From positions 186,001-250,000 of the forward strand of contig NZ_AMDP01000002.1 in NCBI RefSeq assembly GCF_028128615.1: a stretch of DNA of 64,000 nt, written 5' to 3'. Shown one piece after another: positions 18,755 to 27,441 of the stretch. The stretch is from Enterococcus sp. 5H. GTDB taxonomy: Bacteria > Bacillota > Bacilli > Lactobacillales > Enterococcaceae. Within the stretch, counting starts at the first letter, position 1, and the number at the start of each line of letters is the position of its first letter. Under the pieces are notes generated by a model. It worked only from the letters and a program-made list of their open reading frames with translations, was not told the DNA's origin and ran no database searches. A program made the translations under genes and the position numbers.

Positions 18755-19258
18755 TTGGACCGTTCTTCTAGAGGAGATAACCTAACGAAAAATCAGTATT
18801 CAGATAACCAGTTACAGACTTTAGTTGAGAAAATTTCACGTATATTTTTTAGAAAACCATTTGCACACAAAGCTTTCTTTAATCGACGTTTGCGAACAAC
18901 AGGCGGTCGGTATCATTTAAGTTCTCACAACATTGATTTCAACCCCAAAGTTGTTGAAATCTACGGCGAAGAAGAACTAGTTAATGTTATAAAGCATGAG
19001 TTGTGTCATTATCATTTGCATTTAGAAGGGCGCGGTTATCAACATAAAGACTCTGATTTTAAGACACTTCTAAAACAAACTGGAGGCAGCCGCTATGTTC
19101 GACCATTAACTGAACAAAAGCCACAATCTTATTATCAATATCAATGTGAAAAATGCCAAACATTGATTTTAAGAAAACGCCGAGTCAATCTTAATAAGTT
19201 TGTATGTGGAAAATGTCGTGGTAGACTAATTGAGGTAACTGTTCCGGCTAAATTTTGA
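18755..19258 (+). CDS. SprT family protein (SprT-like zinc metalloprotease fold)
   Basis: A 167-residue protein with the HExxH zinc motif in 'VIKHELCHYHLH' and a C-terminal zinc ribbon (CEKC...CGKC). Firmicute SprT-like proteins commonly follow tex, as here (two-base gap). The TTG start at 18755 has AAGGAAAG upstream, overlapping the tex 3' end. A better Shine-Dalgarno sequence, GAGGAG, at 18771-18776 has no standard start codon after it. The function of bacterial SprT is unclear; relation to the DNA-protein crosslink protease SPRTN is by fold. Confidence 0.88.
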   Translation: MDRSSRGDNLTKNQYSDNQLQTLVEKISRIFFRKPFAHKAFFNRRLRTTGGRYHLSSHNIDFNPKVVEIYGEEELVNVIKHELCHYHLHLEGRGYQHKDSDFKTLLKQTGGSRYVRPLTEQKPQSYYQYQCEKCQTLILRKRRVNLNKFVCGKCRGRLIEVTVPAKF

Positions 19259-19265
19259 AAAACTA

Positions 19266-19332
19266 AGCTCCTGGAAAGAAGAATCGTTCTCAATACGAGA
19301 TTGAGTTACCTAATTTCCAAGGAGCTGTTTTT
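19266..19332 (+). terminator. Terminator with nested hairpin after sprT
   Basis: AGCTCC-TGGAAA (19266-19277) pairs with TTTCCA-AGGAGCT (19314-19326, one bulge), followed by a T run. An inner hairpin CTCAAT/ATTGAG lies at 19289-19305. Confidence 0.8.
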
Positions 19333-19367
19333 TAATTAAAGTGGATAAGGTAATGGAGGTAATAGCG

Positions 19368-20099
19368 ATGGAAGAAATTAAGCATTGGAATACCATTATT
19401 GATTTTTTAGCTTCAAGAGAAACAGTTAATGGAACGTATGATCTGGCAATTTTAGCTGGAAATAGTTTACCTTATCTGGCGGATGAGCTAATACGTTTAA
19501 AAAAACAAAATATAACGGCTTCTGTTATGCTAGTCGGAGGTGTTGGACATGCAACGCATTTTTTACGGGAAAATTTAAAAAAAATTGGAATAACAGTCTC
19601 CAATAAAAGTGAAGCAGAAATGTATCTAGAGTACTTTGAAGAAAAATTTAAATTACCAAAAGATAGCTTTTTAATAGAAATGGAATCTACCAATTCTGGT
19701 GCAAATGCTGCGAATGCATTAAAAGTAGTTAAACAAGCAGAACTAAATCCCGAAAAGGTGTTATTATTACAAGACCCAATTTTACAGAGAAGAATCAAGG
19801 CAGCTTTCGAAAAAGAATGGGCTGGTACTGGAACAAAATTTACAAATAATGTTCCGAGGATTCCCTATATAAAAGCAATTCAAAATTCTATAATTTTTGA
19901 AGATGATCGATTAAATGGACTATGGCATAAGGAGTATTTTATTTCACTTGTTTTAGGTGAGATTCCTCGACTAAGAAATGATAAAAACGGCTATGGACCA
20001 CTAGGCAAGAGTTATATTGATGTAATTGAGATCCCTGATGAGGTAGAACAAGCTTATGAGCAACTATGTATTAACTATCCCAACGATCGATATCTGTGA
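19368..20099 (+). CDS. YdcF family protein (DUF218)
   Basis: A 243-residue protein with the DUF218 pattern: 'DLAILAGNSLPYLADELI' at the start of the domain, a 'VMLVGGVGHAT' strand-turn, 'STNSGANAANAL' and 'VLLLQDPILQRR'. Members bind nucleotide-like or SAM-like ligands; the biochemical role is not settled. It lacks membrane segments, so it is probably cytoplasmic. ATG 19368 was preferred because GGAGG (19355-19359) lies eight bases before it. Monocistronic, followed by the tRNA promoter. Confidence 0.82.
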   Translation: MEEIKHWNTIIDFLASRETVNGTYDLAILAGNSLPYLADELIRLKKQNITASVMLVGGVGHATHFLRENLKKIGITVSNKSEAEMYLEYFEEKFKLPKDSFLIEMESTNSGANAANALKVVKQAELNPEKVLLLQDPILQRRIKAAFEKEWAGTGTKFTNNVPRIPYIKAIQNSIIFEDDRLNGLWHKEYFISLVLGEIPRLRNDKNGYGPLGKSYIDVIEIPDEVEQAYEQLCINYPNDRYL

Positions 20100-20140
20100 A
20101 AATATGAATGCGTATGGAATAATTTGGAATTCAGCGTATC

Positions 20141-20169
20141 TTGACAAGGTTAGTGAGCTATTTTATACT
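20141..20169 (+). promoter_or_regulatory. Promoter of tRNA-Leu
   Basis: TTGACA (20141-20146), 17-base spacer, TATACT (20164-20169): near-consensus SigA promoter about 30 bases before the tRNA. Confidence 0.9.
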
Positions 20170-20198
20170 GGGATGGTTGAATAGCTATGTTTTTTTAC

Positions 20199-20281
20199 GC
20201 GGTCATGGCGGAATGGCAGACGCGCCAGCTTGAGGGGCTGGTGGGAGTACTCCCGTGGAAGTTCGAGTCTTCTTGGCCGCA
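20199..20281 (+). tRNA. tRNA-Leu (anticodon GAG)
   Basis: An 83-nt cloverleaf. Acceptor GCGGTCA pairs with TGGCCGC (one G-T), discriminator A. Anticodon stem CCAGC/GCTGG with loop TTGAGGG places GAG at 20232-20234. The long variable arm (GGGAG/CTCCC) and GTTCGAGTC T-loop fit a leucine tRNA. No CCA is encoded, so it must be added after transcription. Single-gene unit with its own promoter and terminator. Confidence 0.95.
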
Positions 20282-20287
20282 TGTTTT

Positions 20288-20328
20288 AATCCTAACCCTA
20301 GAAATATATAGGTTTAGGATTATTTTTT
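20288..20328 (+). terminator. Terminator after tRNA-Leu
   Basis: AATCCTAA (20288-20295) pairs with TTAGGATT (20314-20321), followed by A and T6. Confidence 0.85.
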
Positions 20329-20514
20329 ATACCTTTATAAAAGTATTAGCTACTATAATGTCAGTGCTATCTGTTTTTATAGATTAAAATAAAATTATTA
20401 TATAGTTCAAGCCGTTGCTTTTGTTTAAAAATTTCAAAAACCCATGCATTATAGATACGCTTTTTATTCTTTTATTTTATAATGTAGGGAAAGATAAGAA
20501 TAGGGGTGAAACAG

Positions 20515-22164
20515 ATGACAATCAAGAAGACTTGGTGGAAAGAAGCAGTTGGTTATCAAATTTATCCAGGAAGTTTTATGGACACAGATAATGATGGAAT
20601 TGGTGATTTGAATGGCATTCGTTCAAAACTAGATTATCTAAAAGACTTAGGAATTGGTTTTATCTGGATTACACCAATTTATGAGTCGCCTAATGTGGAT
20701 AACGGTTATGATATTAGCGATTACCAAAAGATACTTAAAACATTTGGTACGATGGAAGAATTCGATTTACTTTTGTCAGAGGCCCATGAACATGGAATTA
20801 AGGTAATACTGGATTTGGTTATTAACCATACTTCAAATCAGCACGAATGGTTTATTGAATCTAGATCGTCTATTAAAGACGATTATCGTGATTATTATAT
20901 CTGGGCGGACGGAACGGTTGATGGTCCCCCAAATGATTGGGTATCAATATTTGGCGGATCAGCTTGGGAATACGACGAAACAACGCATCAATATTACTTA
21001 CACGTTTTTGCAAAAGAACAACCCGATCTTAACTGGGAAAACCCTCGTGTCAAAAGAGAACTATTTTCGATGATTGACTGGTGGTTGGATAAAGGAATTG
21101 ATGGATTTCGAGTAGATGCAATCTCTCATATAAAAAAAGCCCCACTAGCAACAAAATCAACTAATGACCCATTTGATTCCTTCAAAAATGTTCCGGGAAT
21201 TGAAACTCATTTAGAAGAACTAAGAGATATTTTCAAAAAACGTGATATTTTAACTGTAGGCGAAGCTAATGGAGTTAGCGCTGAACAGGCATATCAATGG
21301 GTTGGTGACAATGATGGCTATTTTAATATGTTGTTTGAGTTCGATCATATTTCTTTATGGAATAAATCAGAAAATGATACATTGGATGTGATTCATTTTA
21401 AACAGGCTTTAACTAACTGGCAGGAAGCTTTAGCAGATGGAAAAGGCTGGAATGCTTTATATATGGAAAATCATGATATTCCACGTTCTGTATCAAGTTT
21501 TGGTAGTGAGGAAGAAGTTTTTTGGCAGGCATCTGCTAAGGCATTAGCATTATCGTTCTTACTTTTACAAGGGACACCGTTTATCTATCAAGGACAAGAG
21601 ATCGGTATGACGAATATGCCTTTTACGTCAATCATTGAAATTGATGCAGTAGATACAAAAAACTTTTATTATGAAATGCTTCAAACTGGTTTATCACCAG
21701 ATAAAGCCATGGAAGTTATTCGTAAAACAGCAAGAGATAACTCAAGAACACCTATGCAATGGACTGGTGAAGAATTTGCAGGCTTTTCAAAAAGAACACC
21801 ATGGATGGTCATTAACCCAAACAAGCACAAAATTAATGTTTTAGATGAAATGGCTGATCCAGATTCTGTATTAAATTTCTACAAAAAAATAATACGGCTA
21901 AGAAATCAAAATGAAGCGCTGATCTACGGTGAGTATAAATTGTATCTACCTGAACATCCACAATTGTTTGTCTATGGTCGTCGCTTGGGTGATGAACGCT
22001 TTGTTGTTATAATCAACCTTTCCAAAGAATTTGCTTCTGCTGATTTGCCAGAAAATGTGCAGATTGAACAGTGGGATCTTCAATTGTCTAACTTAAATAA
22101 GTATGAGATTCATCAACATACCATTTTTGCACCATATGAAGCAAGAGTCTATAAACATAAATAA
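20515..22164 (+). CDS. GH13 alpha-glucosidase (oligo-1,6-glucosidase type)
   Basis: Hydrolyses terminal alpha-glucosidic bonds of short oligosaccharides in the cytoplasm (no signal peptide). GH13 motifs: DLVINHTS (100-107), GFRVDAISH with nucleophile D201, VGEANG with acid/base E250, and MENHD with D321; 'TDNDGIGDLNG' near residue 24 is the calcium-binding loop. 549 residues, right for the GH13_31/GH13_29 group. The residue after D201 is Ala rather than the Val usual for strict alpha-1,6 enzymes, so linkage preference is uncertain. ATG 20515 follows AGGGGTG by six bases. No transporter gene is adjacent and no clear cre site was seen. Confidence 0.88.
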   Translation: MTIKKTWWKEAVGYQIYPGSFMDTDNDGIGDLNGIRSKLDYLKDLGIGFIWITPIYESPNVDNGYDISDYQKILKTFGTMEEFDLLLSEAHEHGIKVILDLVINHTSNQHEWFIESRSSIKDDYRDYYIWADGTVDGPPNDWVSIFGGSAWEYDETTHQYYLHVFAKEQPDLNWENPRVKRELFSMIDWWLDKGIDGFRVDAISHIKKAPLATKSTNDPFDSFKNVPGIETHLEELRDIFKKRDILTVGEANGVSAEQAYQWVGDNDGYFNMLFEFDHISLWNKSENDTLDVIHFKQALTNWQEALADGKGWNALYMENHDIPRSVSSFGSEEEVFWQASAKALALSFLLLQGTPFIYQGQEIGMTNMPFTSIIEIDAVDTKNFYYEMLQTGLSPDKAMEVIRKTARDNSRTPMQWTGEEFAGFSKRTPWMVINPNKHKINVLDEMADPDSVLNFYKKIIRLRNQNEALIYGEYKLYLPEHPQLFVYGRRLGDERFVVIINLSKEFASADLPENVQIEQWDLQLSNLNKYEIHQHTIFAPYEARVYKHK

Positions 22165-22172
22165 GTAAAATC

Positions 22173-22217
22173 AGAGTAAAGTGTCCTTAAAAATTGTGTG
22201 ATGCTTTACTCTTTTTA
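22173..22217 (+). terminator. Terminator after GH13 gene
   Basis: AGAGTAAAG (22173-22181) pairs with CTTTACTCT (22204-22212), followed by a T tract. Confidence 0.75.
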
Positions 22218-22342
22218 TGTTTAAGAAAAGCTAAGATGTAAGAATAGAAAAATTTTTTAGAAAATTTCAAATTTTTCATTGCTTTTTTTTTGTGAGTGGC
22301 GTAACTTTAAAGATATAAAATTTTGAAAATGAGGGATACAGT

Positions 22343-23560
22343 ATGAGAAATTTTGAGAAGTCCAACAAACTTGATGGTGTAAGTTATGATGTACGTGGTC
22401 CAGTTTTAGAAGAAGCTGACAGAATGCAAGAAGAAGGCATTCGTATTCTGAAACTTAATACTGGTAATCCCGCCCCATTTGGATTTGATGCTCCGAATGA
22501 AGTTGTTCGTGACATGATTATGAACGTACGTAATTCAGAAGGTTACTCTGATTCAAAAGGTATTTTTTCTGCACGCAAAGCCATTGAACAATATTGTCAG
22601 GTAAAGGGTTTCCCTAATGTGACAATTAATGATATTTATACGGGTAATGGTGTTAGTGAATTAATTACGATGTGTATGCAAGGCTTGCTAAATAATGGGG
22701 ACGAGGTACTAGTACCCATGCCAGATTATCCGTTATGGACTGCATCTGTTTCGTTAGCTGGAGGAAATCCTGTTCATTATATTTGTGATGAACAGGCAGA
22801 ATGGAATCCAGACATTGACGATATTAAAGCAAAAGTCACACCGAACACTAAAGCAATTGTTTTAATTAACCCAAATAATCCAACAGGTGCTTTGTATCCT
22901 AAAGAAATTCTTGAACAGATCGTTGAAATTGCAAGACAAAACGATTTAATCATTTTCTCTGATGAAATTTATGATCGCTTGGTTATGGATGGTTTAACTC
23001 ATATACCTATCGCGACTCTAGCACCAGACTTATTTGTAGTGACCTTGAATGGTTTGTCTAAATCTCATAGAGTGGCAGGATTCCGTTGTGGCTGGATGGT
23101 TTTAAGTGGAAATAAAAAGCATGTAAAAGGCTACATCGAAGGGTTGAATATGTTGGCATCTATGCGTTTATGTTCAAATGTATTGTCACAACAGATTATT
23201 CAAACCGCACTTGGAGGCTACCAAAGTGTAGATGATTTACTATTGCCTGGTGGAAGAGTCTATGAACAAAGAGAATTTATTTATAATGCAATCAATGATA
23301 TTCCCGGTTTATCAGCTGTCAAACCGAAAGCGGCATTTTACATTTTCCCTAAAATTGATATTGAACGCTTTAATATTTATGATGATGAAAAATTTGTTTT
23401 AGATTTTCTACATGAACATCATATACTTTTAGTTCATGGTGGGGGTTTTAATTGGACTCAGCCGGATCACTTTAGAATTGTTTATCTGCCTAAAATGGAA
23501 GATTTAAAAATTACTGCTAATAAAATGCAAGAGTTTTTGAGTACGTATCGACAAAAATAA
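22343..23560 (+). CDS. PLP-dependent aminotransferase, AlaT-like (class I/II)
   Basis: A 405-residue fold-type I aminotransferase. 'KLNTGNPAPFGFDAP', 'YTGNGVSELI', 'LINPNNPTGALY', 'FSDEIYDRL' and the PLP-lysine segment 'NGLSKSHRVAGFRCGWM' are in the usual order. The sequence is closest in style to the AlaT alanine transaminases (pyruvate + glutamate to alanine + 2-oxoglutarate); substrate is inferred. Monocistronic, with a terminator shared with the convergent DUF2187 gene. Confidence 0.88.
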   Translation: MRNFEKSNKLDGVSYDVRGPVLEEADRMQEEGIRILKLNTGNPAPFGFDAPNEVVRDMIMNVRNSEGYSDSKGIFSARKAIEQYCQVKGFPNVTINDIYTGNGVSELITMCMQGLLNNGDEVLVPMPDYPLWTASVSLAGGNPVHYICDEQAEWNPDIDDIKAKVTPNTKAIVLINPNNPTGALYPKEILEQIVEIARQNDLIIFSDEIYDRLVMDGLTHIPIATLAPDLFVVTLNGLSKSHRVAGFRCGWMVLSGNKKHVKGYIEGLNMLASMRLCSNVLSQQIIQTALGGYQSVDDLLLPGGRVYEQREFIYNAINDIPGLSAVKPKAAFYIFPKIDIERFNIYDDEKFVLDFLHEHHILLVHGGGFNWTQPDHFRIVYLPKMEDLKITANKMQEFLSTYRQK

Positions 23561-23576
23561 ACGTCAGAGATATGAA

Positions 23577-23611
23577 AAAGTGACTCAAAACGACATGTTT
23601 TGAGTCACTTT
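23577..23611. terminator. Bidirectional terminator
   Basis: A perfect 15-bp stem (23577-23591 with 23597-23611) with A-rich and T-rich flanks between two convergent genes. Confidence 0.85.
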
Positions 23612-23637
23612 CATTTGGAAAGACTAGATATTTTTGA

Positions 23638-23814
23638 TTATTTTGTTGTTTGACAATCTTTTTTACTGATGACCATGCGATTTGTATATTTTTCTTCCAT
23701 ATCTGGACTAGGATCCGAAACAACGACCAAGTAAGCATTTTCGTATTCTTTTTCGATATAGCCTATGTAACTACCCTTGTCCCAATTAAAGCTAATTCGT
23801 TTTTCTTGCATCAT
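23638..23814 (-). CDS. DUF2187 family small protein
   Basis: A 58-residue protein starting MMQEKRISFNWDKGSYIGY. It is a small beta-rich KOW-like protein of the DUF2187 type ('YLVVVSDP', 'NRMVISKKDC'). AAGGAGTG lies six bases before the ATG at 23814, which is why the longer frame beginning at 23841 was not used. Function unknown. It converges with the aminotransferase gene. Confidence 0.75.
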   Translation of the reverse strand: MMQEKRISFNWDKGSYIGYIEKEYENAYLVVVSDPSPDMEEKYTNRMVISKKDCQTTK

Positions 23815-24007
23815 GAATAGCACTCCTTGTTTGCAAAGCAAAAGTATTTTTAATCGTCTTAGTCTAGTATTAGGTAATGTTCTTGCAGTATATTATGCAA
23901 TAAAGTACAATAAATGCATAATGCGAATTCGCATATTTTTAAGTTTTTTGGTAATAAATACTTTTTTTGCAGTTAAATATAATTGAAAATAGCTTAGGAG
24001 TGGAGAT

Positions 24008-24835
24008 ATGGAATCTTTTGGGGCAGTGATTAAGGAAATTCGTAAGAATAGAAAATTAACACAAAAGATGTTATCAGAAGATATTTGTTCACAAAGCGTA
24101 TTGAGTAGAATAGAAAATAATGAAGAACTACCTAACGTAGTTGTGATGCAGCAGATTTGCCAGCGGCTAGGAGTAACGATGGATCAGATTATGCAATTTA
24201 AATCAGAAGAAGTCCATTTGATTACCCGAATATTTGAAAAAATAGCAGATTATTTTCGGCATAAAGAATATCAAAAAATTATCAACTATATGAATGACAT
24301 TAAAATTGAAGAACGTTTATATTTGGATACGGATTGGCAGAGGTATTATTATTATTTAGGTAGTTGTAAGTTTTATCTTTTCAATGATTGTGAACAAACC
24401 ATTATCGATTTAAAAAAAGGCTTGTCGTATACTTATCAAGCGAATAAAGTTAATTTGTCAGATTTTGAAATACAAGTAATCAGCTGTATCGGAAGTGCTT
24501 ATGGTAGTGCAGGGAAAATTGTCGATGCTGAAAAACATTTAAAATTAAGTATTCATTATTTCCACAAATTGCCAAATGAACGAGTAAATGCTGAATTAAC
24601 TAAAATTTTCTATAATTATGCGCATTTTCTAACGAATCAGAACCGCTTGGAAGAAGCCCAAATTTATATAGATCAGGGAATTGTTTGGTCACGAAATAGA
24701 AATAGTTACTATTATCTAAGTGAGCTTTTTCAATTAAAAAGTCAATTAATGCATGTTAAAGGATTAGCCGATAAATCAAAAGAGTATCAAGCTTTATCTG
24801 AGCAAATTCACCGTATTGAAACAATTAAAATCTAA
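24008..24835 (+). CDS. Rgg/PlcR-like transcriptional regulator (HTH + TPR-like)
   Basis: A 275-residue regulator. XRE-type HTH at residues 4-60 ('KLTQKMLSEDICSQSVLSRIEN') and a helical-repeat C-terminal domain resembling the TPR-like peptide-binding domain of Rgg/PlcR/PrgX (RRNPP) proteins. Such proteins often respond to a short secreted peptide encoded next to them. I found no convincing small peptide gene with an export signal in the flanking gaps (23842-24007 and 24836-24938), so it may be an orphan. GGAGTGGAG precedes the ATG. Confidence 0.85.
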   Translation: MESFGAVIKEIRKNRKLTQKMLSEDICSQSVLSRIENNEELPNVVVMQQICQRLGVTMDQIMQFKSEEVHLITRIFEKIADYFRHKEYQKIINYMNDIKIEERLYLDTDWQRYYYYLGSCKFYLFNDCEQTIIDLKKGLSYTYQANKVNLSDFEIQVISCIGSAYGSAGKIVDAEKHLKLSIHYFHKLPNERVNAELTKIFYNYAHFLTNQNRLEEAQIYIDQGIVWSRNRNSYYYLSELFQLKSQLMHVKGLADKSKEYQALSEQIHRIETIKI

Positions 24836-24861
24836 CGAAAGTTAAGTAAAAATTTTAGAAA

Positions 24862-24874
24862 AGGTCTAAACCAT
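24862..24874 (+). promoter_or_regulatory. NagR-like operator upstream of nagA
   Basis: AGGTCTAAACCAT resembles the NagR (GntR family) palindrome TGGTCTAGACCA of Firmicute amino-sugar regulons. It lies directly before TTGACT (24877-24882), the likely -35, with a weak -10 (TACGTT) 17 bases later. Inferred from similarity to known sites. Confidence 0.45.
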
Positions 24875-24938
24875 TCTTGACTTATTTTGATTTTAAGAGT
24901 ACGTTTAAATTAGAAAATTTAAAGAAAGAAGGATGAAG

Positions 24939-26087
24939 ATGAGAACGTTTATCTTTGCTGAAAAGTTCTTTTTAAAAAGTGATGTAAAAGGGCCGGGCTA
25001 TTTAGAAATTACAGATGGTATTTTTGGAGACTTTTATAAAGAAGCACCTGAAAGCGATGCAAAAGTTATTAAAGAAGAAGGAAAATGGATAGCACCTGGT
25101 TTAGTCGATACTCATATTCACGGCTACATGAATCATGATGTAATGGACAATGATGCTGAAGGGTTAAAAGTAATGTCAGAAGGCTTACTATCTTGTGGCG
25201 TGACGTCATTTTTACCAACTACTTTGACATCAAGTAAAGAGCGCTTGAAAGATGTTGCTCAAACGATTGGTGAAGTCTACCAAGAAGTTCCGGGAGCAAA
25301 AGTGCAAGGTATATATTTTGAAGGTCCGTTTTTCACTGAAGAACATAAAGGGGCTCAAAATCCAATTTATTTCGGAGATCCAGATTTAGCAACATTTCAT
25401 GAATGGCAAGAAGCTTCGGGTGGTTTAATTAAAAAAATTGCTTTAGCTCCTGAGCGAAAAGGCGTAAAAGAATTTGTAAAAGCAATTACTGATGAGGGCG
25501 TAGTTGTCGCTTTAGGACACAGTGATGCTACTTTAGAACAAGCAACAGATGCAGTTGAAGCGGGTGCTAGTGTTTTTGTTCATGCATTCAATGGTATGCG
25601 TGGATTAAATCATCGTGAACCTGGAATGGTTGGAGCATTAATGTCATTAAACCAAGTCTTTTCTGAATTAATTTGTGATGGACATCATGTTCATCCTAAT
25701 GCAGCTGATATTTTAATGGAAAAAGCTGGTCATGACCACATTGCTTTAATTACTGATTGTATGATGGCAGGTGGAATGCCTGATGGCGACTACAATTTAG
25801 GTGAATTCCCTGTTGTCGTAAAAGATGGTACTGCTCGTTTAGAATCTGGTAATTTAGCTGGCAGTATTTTAAAATTAAAAGAAGCCATTAAAAATGTAGT
25901 GGATTGGGAAATTGCAACTCCTGAACAAGCAATTATGATGGCAACATTAGTTCCTGCTGTAAGTTGCAAAATCGAGGACAAATGCGGGATGATCGCTAAT
26001 GGTCGCGATGCAGACTTTATTGTTTTAGATCCTAATATGGATTTAGCTGCAACTTATTTAGATGGTGTAGAACGTTATCGCGCATAA
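24939..26087 (+). CDS. nagA: N-acetylglucosamine-6-phosphate deacetylase NagA
   Basis: Removes acetate from GlcNAc-6-P, feeding glucosamine-6-P into cell-wall synthesis or glycolysis. The 382-residue amidohydrolase shows 'GLVDTHIHGYMNHD', 'YFEGPFFTEEHKGA', 'ALGHSDAT', 'HAFNGMRGLNHREPG', 'CDGHHVHP' and 'LITDCMMAGG', the metal-binding and substrate motifs in order. ATG 24939 was preferred over 24933, which touches the AAGAAGG Shine-Dalgarno sequence. No nagB is adjacent. Likely NagR-controlled through the site at 24862. Confidence 0.95.
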   Translation: MRTFIFAEKFFLKSDVKGPGYLEITDGIFGDFYKEAPESDAKVIKEEGKWIAPGLVDTHIHGYMNHDVMDNDAEGLKVMSEGLLSCGVTSFLPTTLTSSKERLKDVAQTIGEVYQEVPGAKVQGIYFEGPFFTEEHKGAQNPIYFGDPDLATFHEWQEASGGLIKKIALAPERKGVKEFVKAITDEGVVVALGHSDATLEQATDAVEAGASVFVHAFNGMRGLNHREPGMVGALMSLNQVFSELICDGHHVHPNAADILMEKAGHDHIALITDCMMAGGMPDGDYNLGEFPVVVKDGTARLESGNLAGSILKLKEAIKNVVDWEIATPEQAIMMATLVPAVSCKIEDKCGMIANGRDADFIVLDPNMDLAATYLDGVERYRA

Positions 26088-26100
26088 GTATTAATAGTAA

Positions 26101-26141
26101 AAACCAGATTTCAGAGATTTTTCTGAAATCTGGTTTTTTAA
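26101..26141. terminator. Bidirectional terminator
   Basis: A perfect 15-bp stem (26101-26115 with 26122-26136) then T run, serving nagA and the convergent minus-strand pair. Confidence 0.88.
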
Positions 26142-26142
26142 T

Positions 26143-26532
26143 TCATTCACTAAATTTCGGTAAGACAGTTGATTCAATAGTACCTTCAGTATATGCAGTA
26201 AAAAACTCAGAGAGAAATAAATTATAAGTTTCTATATCAGACTTATATAAAGAGACTGGAATTACAAAAGTTTGATTAACAGTTCCTGCAATATAGTCGC
26301 CGTCAATGGTTTGAGCCACCACTAAAAAAAGATCCTTTTGCCATTCTACTACATCTTTCAAGGAAATTGTTTCATCAGACGCAAGATATGAAACGGCTTG
26401 TTCAAAATGTTCTTCTGCATTTTGGCTAAAAATAATACTGCTATCCTCAGACTGTTCTGTACGTAATAGGGTTGTTAAAAAAGATTGCGGGTTGGGTTCA
26501 GTTACCTGTTTTTTTATTTTATAAAAATCCAA
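26143..26532 (-). CDS. Small acidic protein next to the nuclease gene, unknown function
   Basis: A 129-residue protein I do not recognise. It is strongly acidic (about 21 Asp/Glu against 8 Lys/Arg), has no signal peptide or membrane segment and looks cytoplasmic. TTG start at 26532 with AGGAGGGG upstream. The gene lies 30 bases after the nuclease gene on the same strand, so it is cotranscribed. Size, acidity and linkage would suit an immunity or inhibitor protein for the basic nuclease, but this is inference only. Confidence 0.75.
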   Translation of the reverse strand: MDFYKIKKQVTEPNPQSFLTTLLRTEQSEDSSIIFSQNAEEHFEQAVSYLASDETISLKDVVEWQKDLFLVVAQTIDGDYIAGTVNQTFVIPVSLYKSDIETYNLFLSEFFTAYTEGTIESTVLPKFSE

Positions 26533-26562
26533 AAAATCCCCTCCTATTTATAAATTTTTGAT

Positions 26563-27234
26563 TTATTTTTCATTTAGAATCGTTACTCGGAAATTGATTT
26601 TAGAATCTTTGCTCAATCCTTTTGCTTCCAAATCAATTTGTTTACACATTAACTCAGTTCCTTCATAAACTGGTGTTACCCGATAACGAATGGTTTCACC
26701 ATTATCCAGTGCTTGGCGAATTTGATTTTCGTATTTTGTCATAAAGGGTGTGTTTACCGGTGTTTGGTAAAGGGTTGTTAAGTTTCTCGCATCATCGCCA
26801 GTTCCGCCTAGTTGTCGTCCAATTAAATGTCCTCTAGAATGATTCGTTGGATCTAATCCGGAAATAAAACCAGGCGGACGAATATCTTTGTTGGCAGAAG
26901 TACCAGTATTTACCATAGCTGGTTTTAACAATGCGTCTGCACCTGTTGCTCGGCCTAGTGAATCTAATGAATGATAATCAATCCAACCTTTACTGCTATT
27001 TTTTAATTCCTCTGCAGTGAACGTTGCTTCGCCAAGTTCCTGAGGTCCTGGGTTCGTTGAAGCTACTGATGTAGTAGTGTTTTGTTTGGTTTCTTCTTGG
27101 GTATTAATCCCGAAAAGTTCTTGAATATCTTTTGGAACTTGAACCCCTAGTACACCTAAAACTAAAATAACTAAAAATCCTAGAAGCATTATCTGCGGTG
27201 TGAGGGTTGTTTTTTGTTTTTTTCTTCTTGCCAT
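26563..27234 (-). CDS. DNA/RNA non-specific endonuclease, exported or membrane-anchored (EndA/NucA type)
   Basis: A 223-residue protein. A basic N-terminus (MARRKKQK) and hydrophobic segment at residues 14-32 form a signal anchor or signal peptide; a low-complexity linker (about 45-65) leads to the nuclease domain. The beta-beta-alpha-metal motif is 'SRGHLIGRQLGG' with His136 as general base and N151 as metal ligand; the family DRGH is here SRGH, as in the Endonuclea_NS_2 subgroup. Acts outside the cytoplasm, possibly in DNA degradation or uptake. First gene of a two-gene unit with the acidic protein. Promoter at 27340-27367. Confidence 0.88.
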   Translation of the reverse strand: MARRKKQKTTLTPQIMLLGFLVILVLGVLGVQVPKDIQELFGINTQEETKQNTTTSVASTNPGPQELGEATFTAEELKNSSKGWIDYHSLDSLGRATGADALLKPAMVNTGTSANKDIRPPGFISGLDPTNHSRGHLIGRQLGGTGDDARNLTTLYQTPVNTPFMTKYENQIRQALDNGETIRYRVTPVYEGTELMCKQIDLEAKGLSKDSKINFRVTILNEK

Positions 27235-27339
27235 GTTTTTCTCCTAACTATGGGTAAAAGGTAAAATCAAATGACATAACATAAGACTTAAAAATTAGTC
27301 CAAATATTGTATACTATTCAATTTTAATCCTATCTTTCT

Positions 27340-27367
27340 ATTATACGAAAAAAAATGTAAAAATCAA
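27340..27367 (-). promoter_or_regulatory. Promoter of the nuclease unit
   Basis: On the minus strand, TTGATT (27367-27362), 16-base spacer, TATAAT (27345-27340), about 105 bases before the nuclease ATG. Confidence 0.6.
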
Positions 27368-27441
27368 AAAACCTTTTGAGCTGTTAGGGGACTTGTCAGA
27401 TTAGTTGTGATAAAATTTCCTTGAGAGGAGTTTGAAGAATT

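Noticed and set aside
20187-20387. 66-codon open frame overlapping the tRNA
   Set aside because: It runs through tRNA-Leu and its terminator; no ribosome binding site and no recognisable protein.
24836-24938. Signalling-peptide gene for the Rgg-like regulator
   Set aside because: No short frame with a start site, positive N-terminus and hydrophobic stretch was found here or in 23842-24007.
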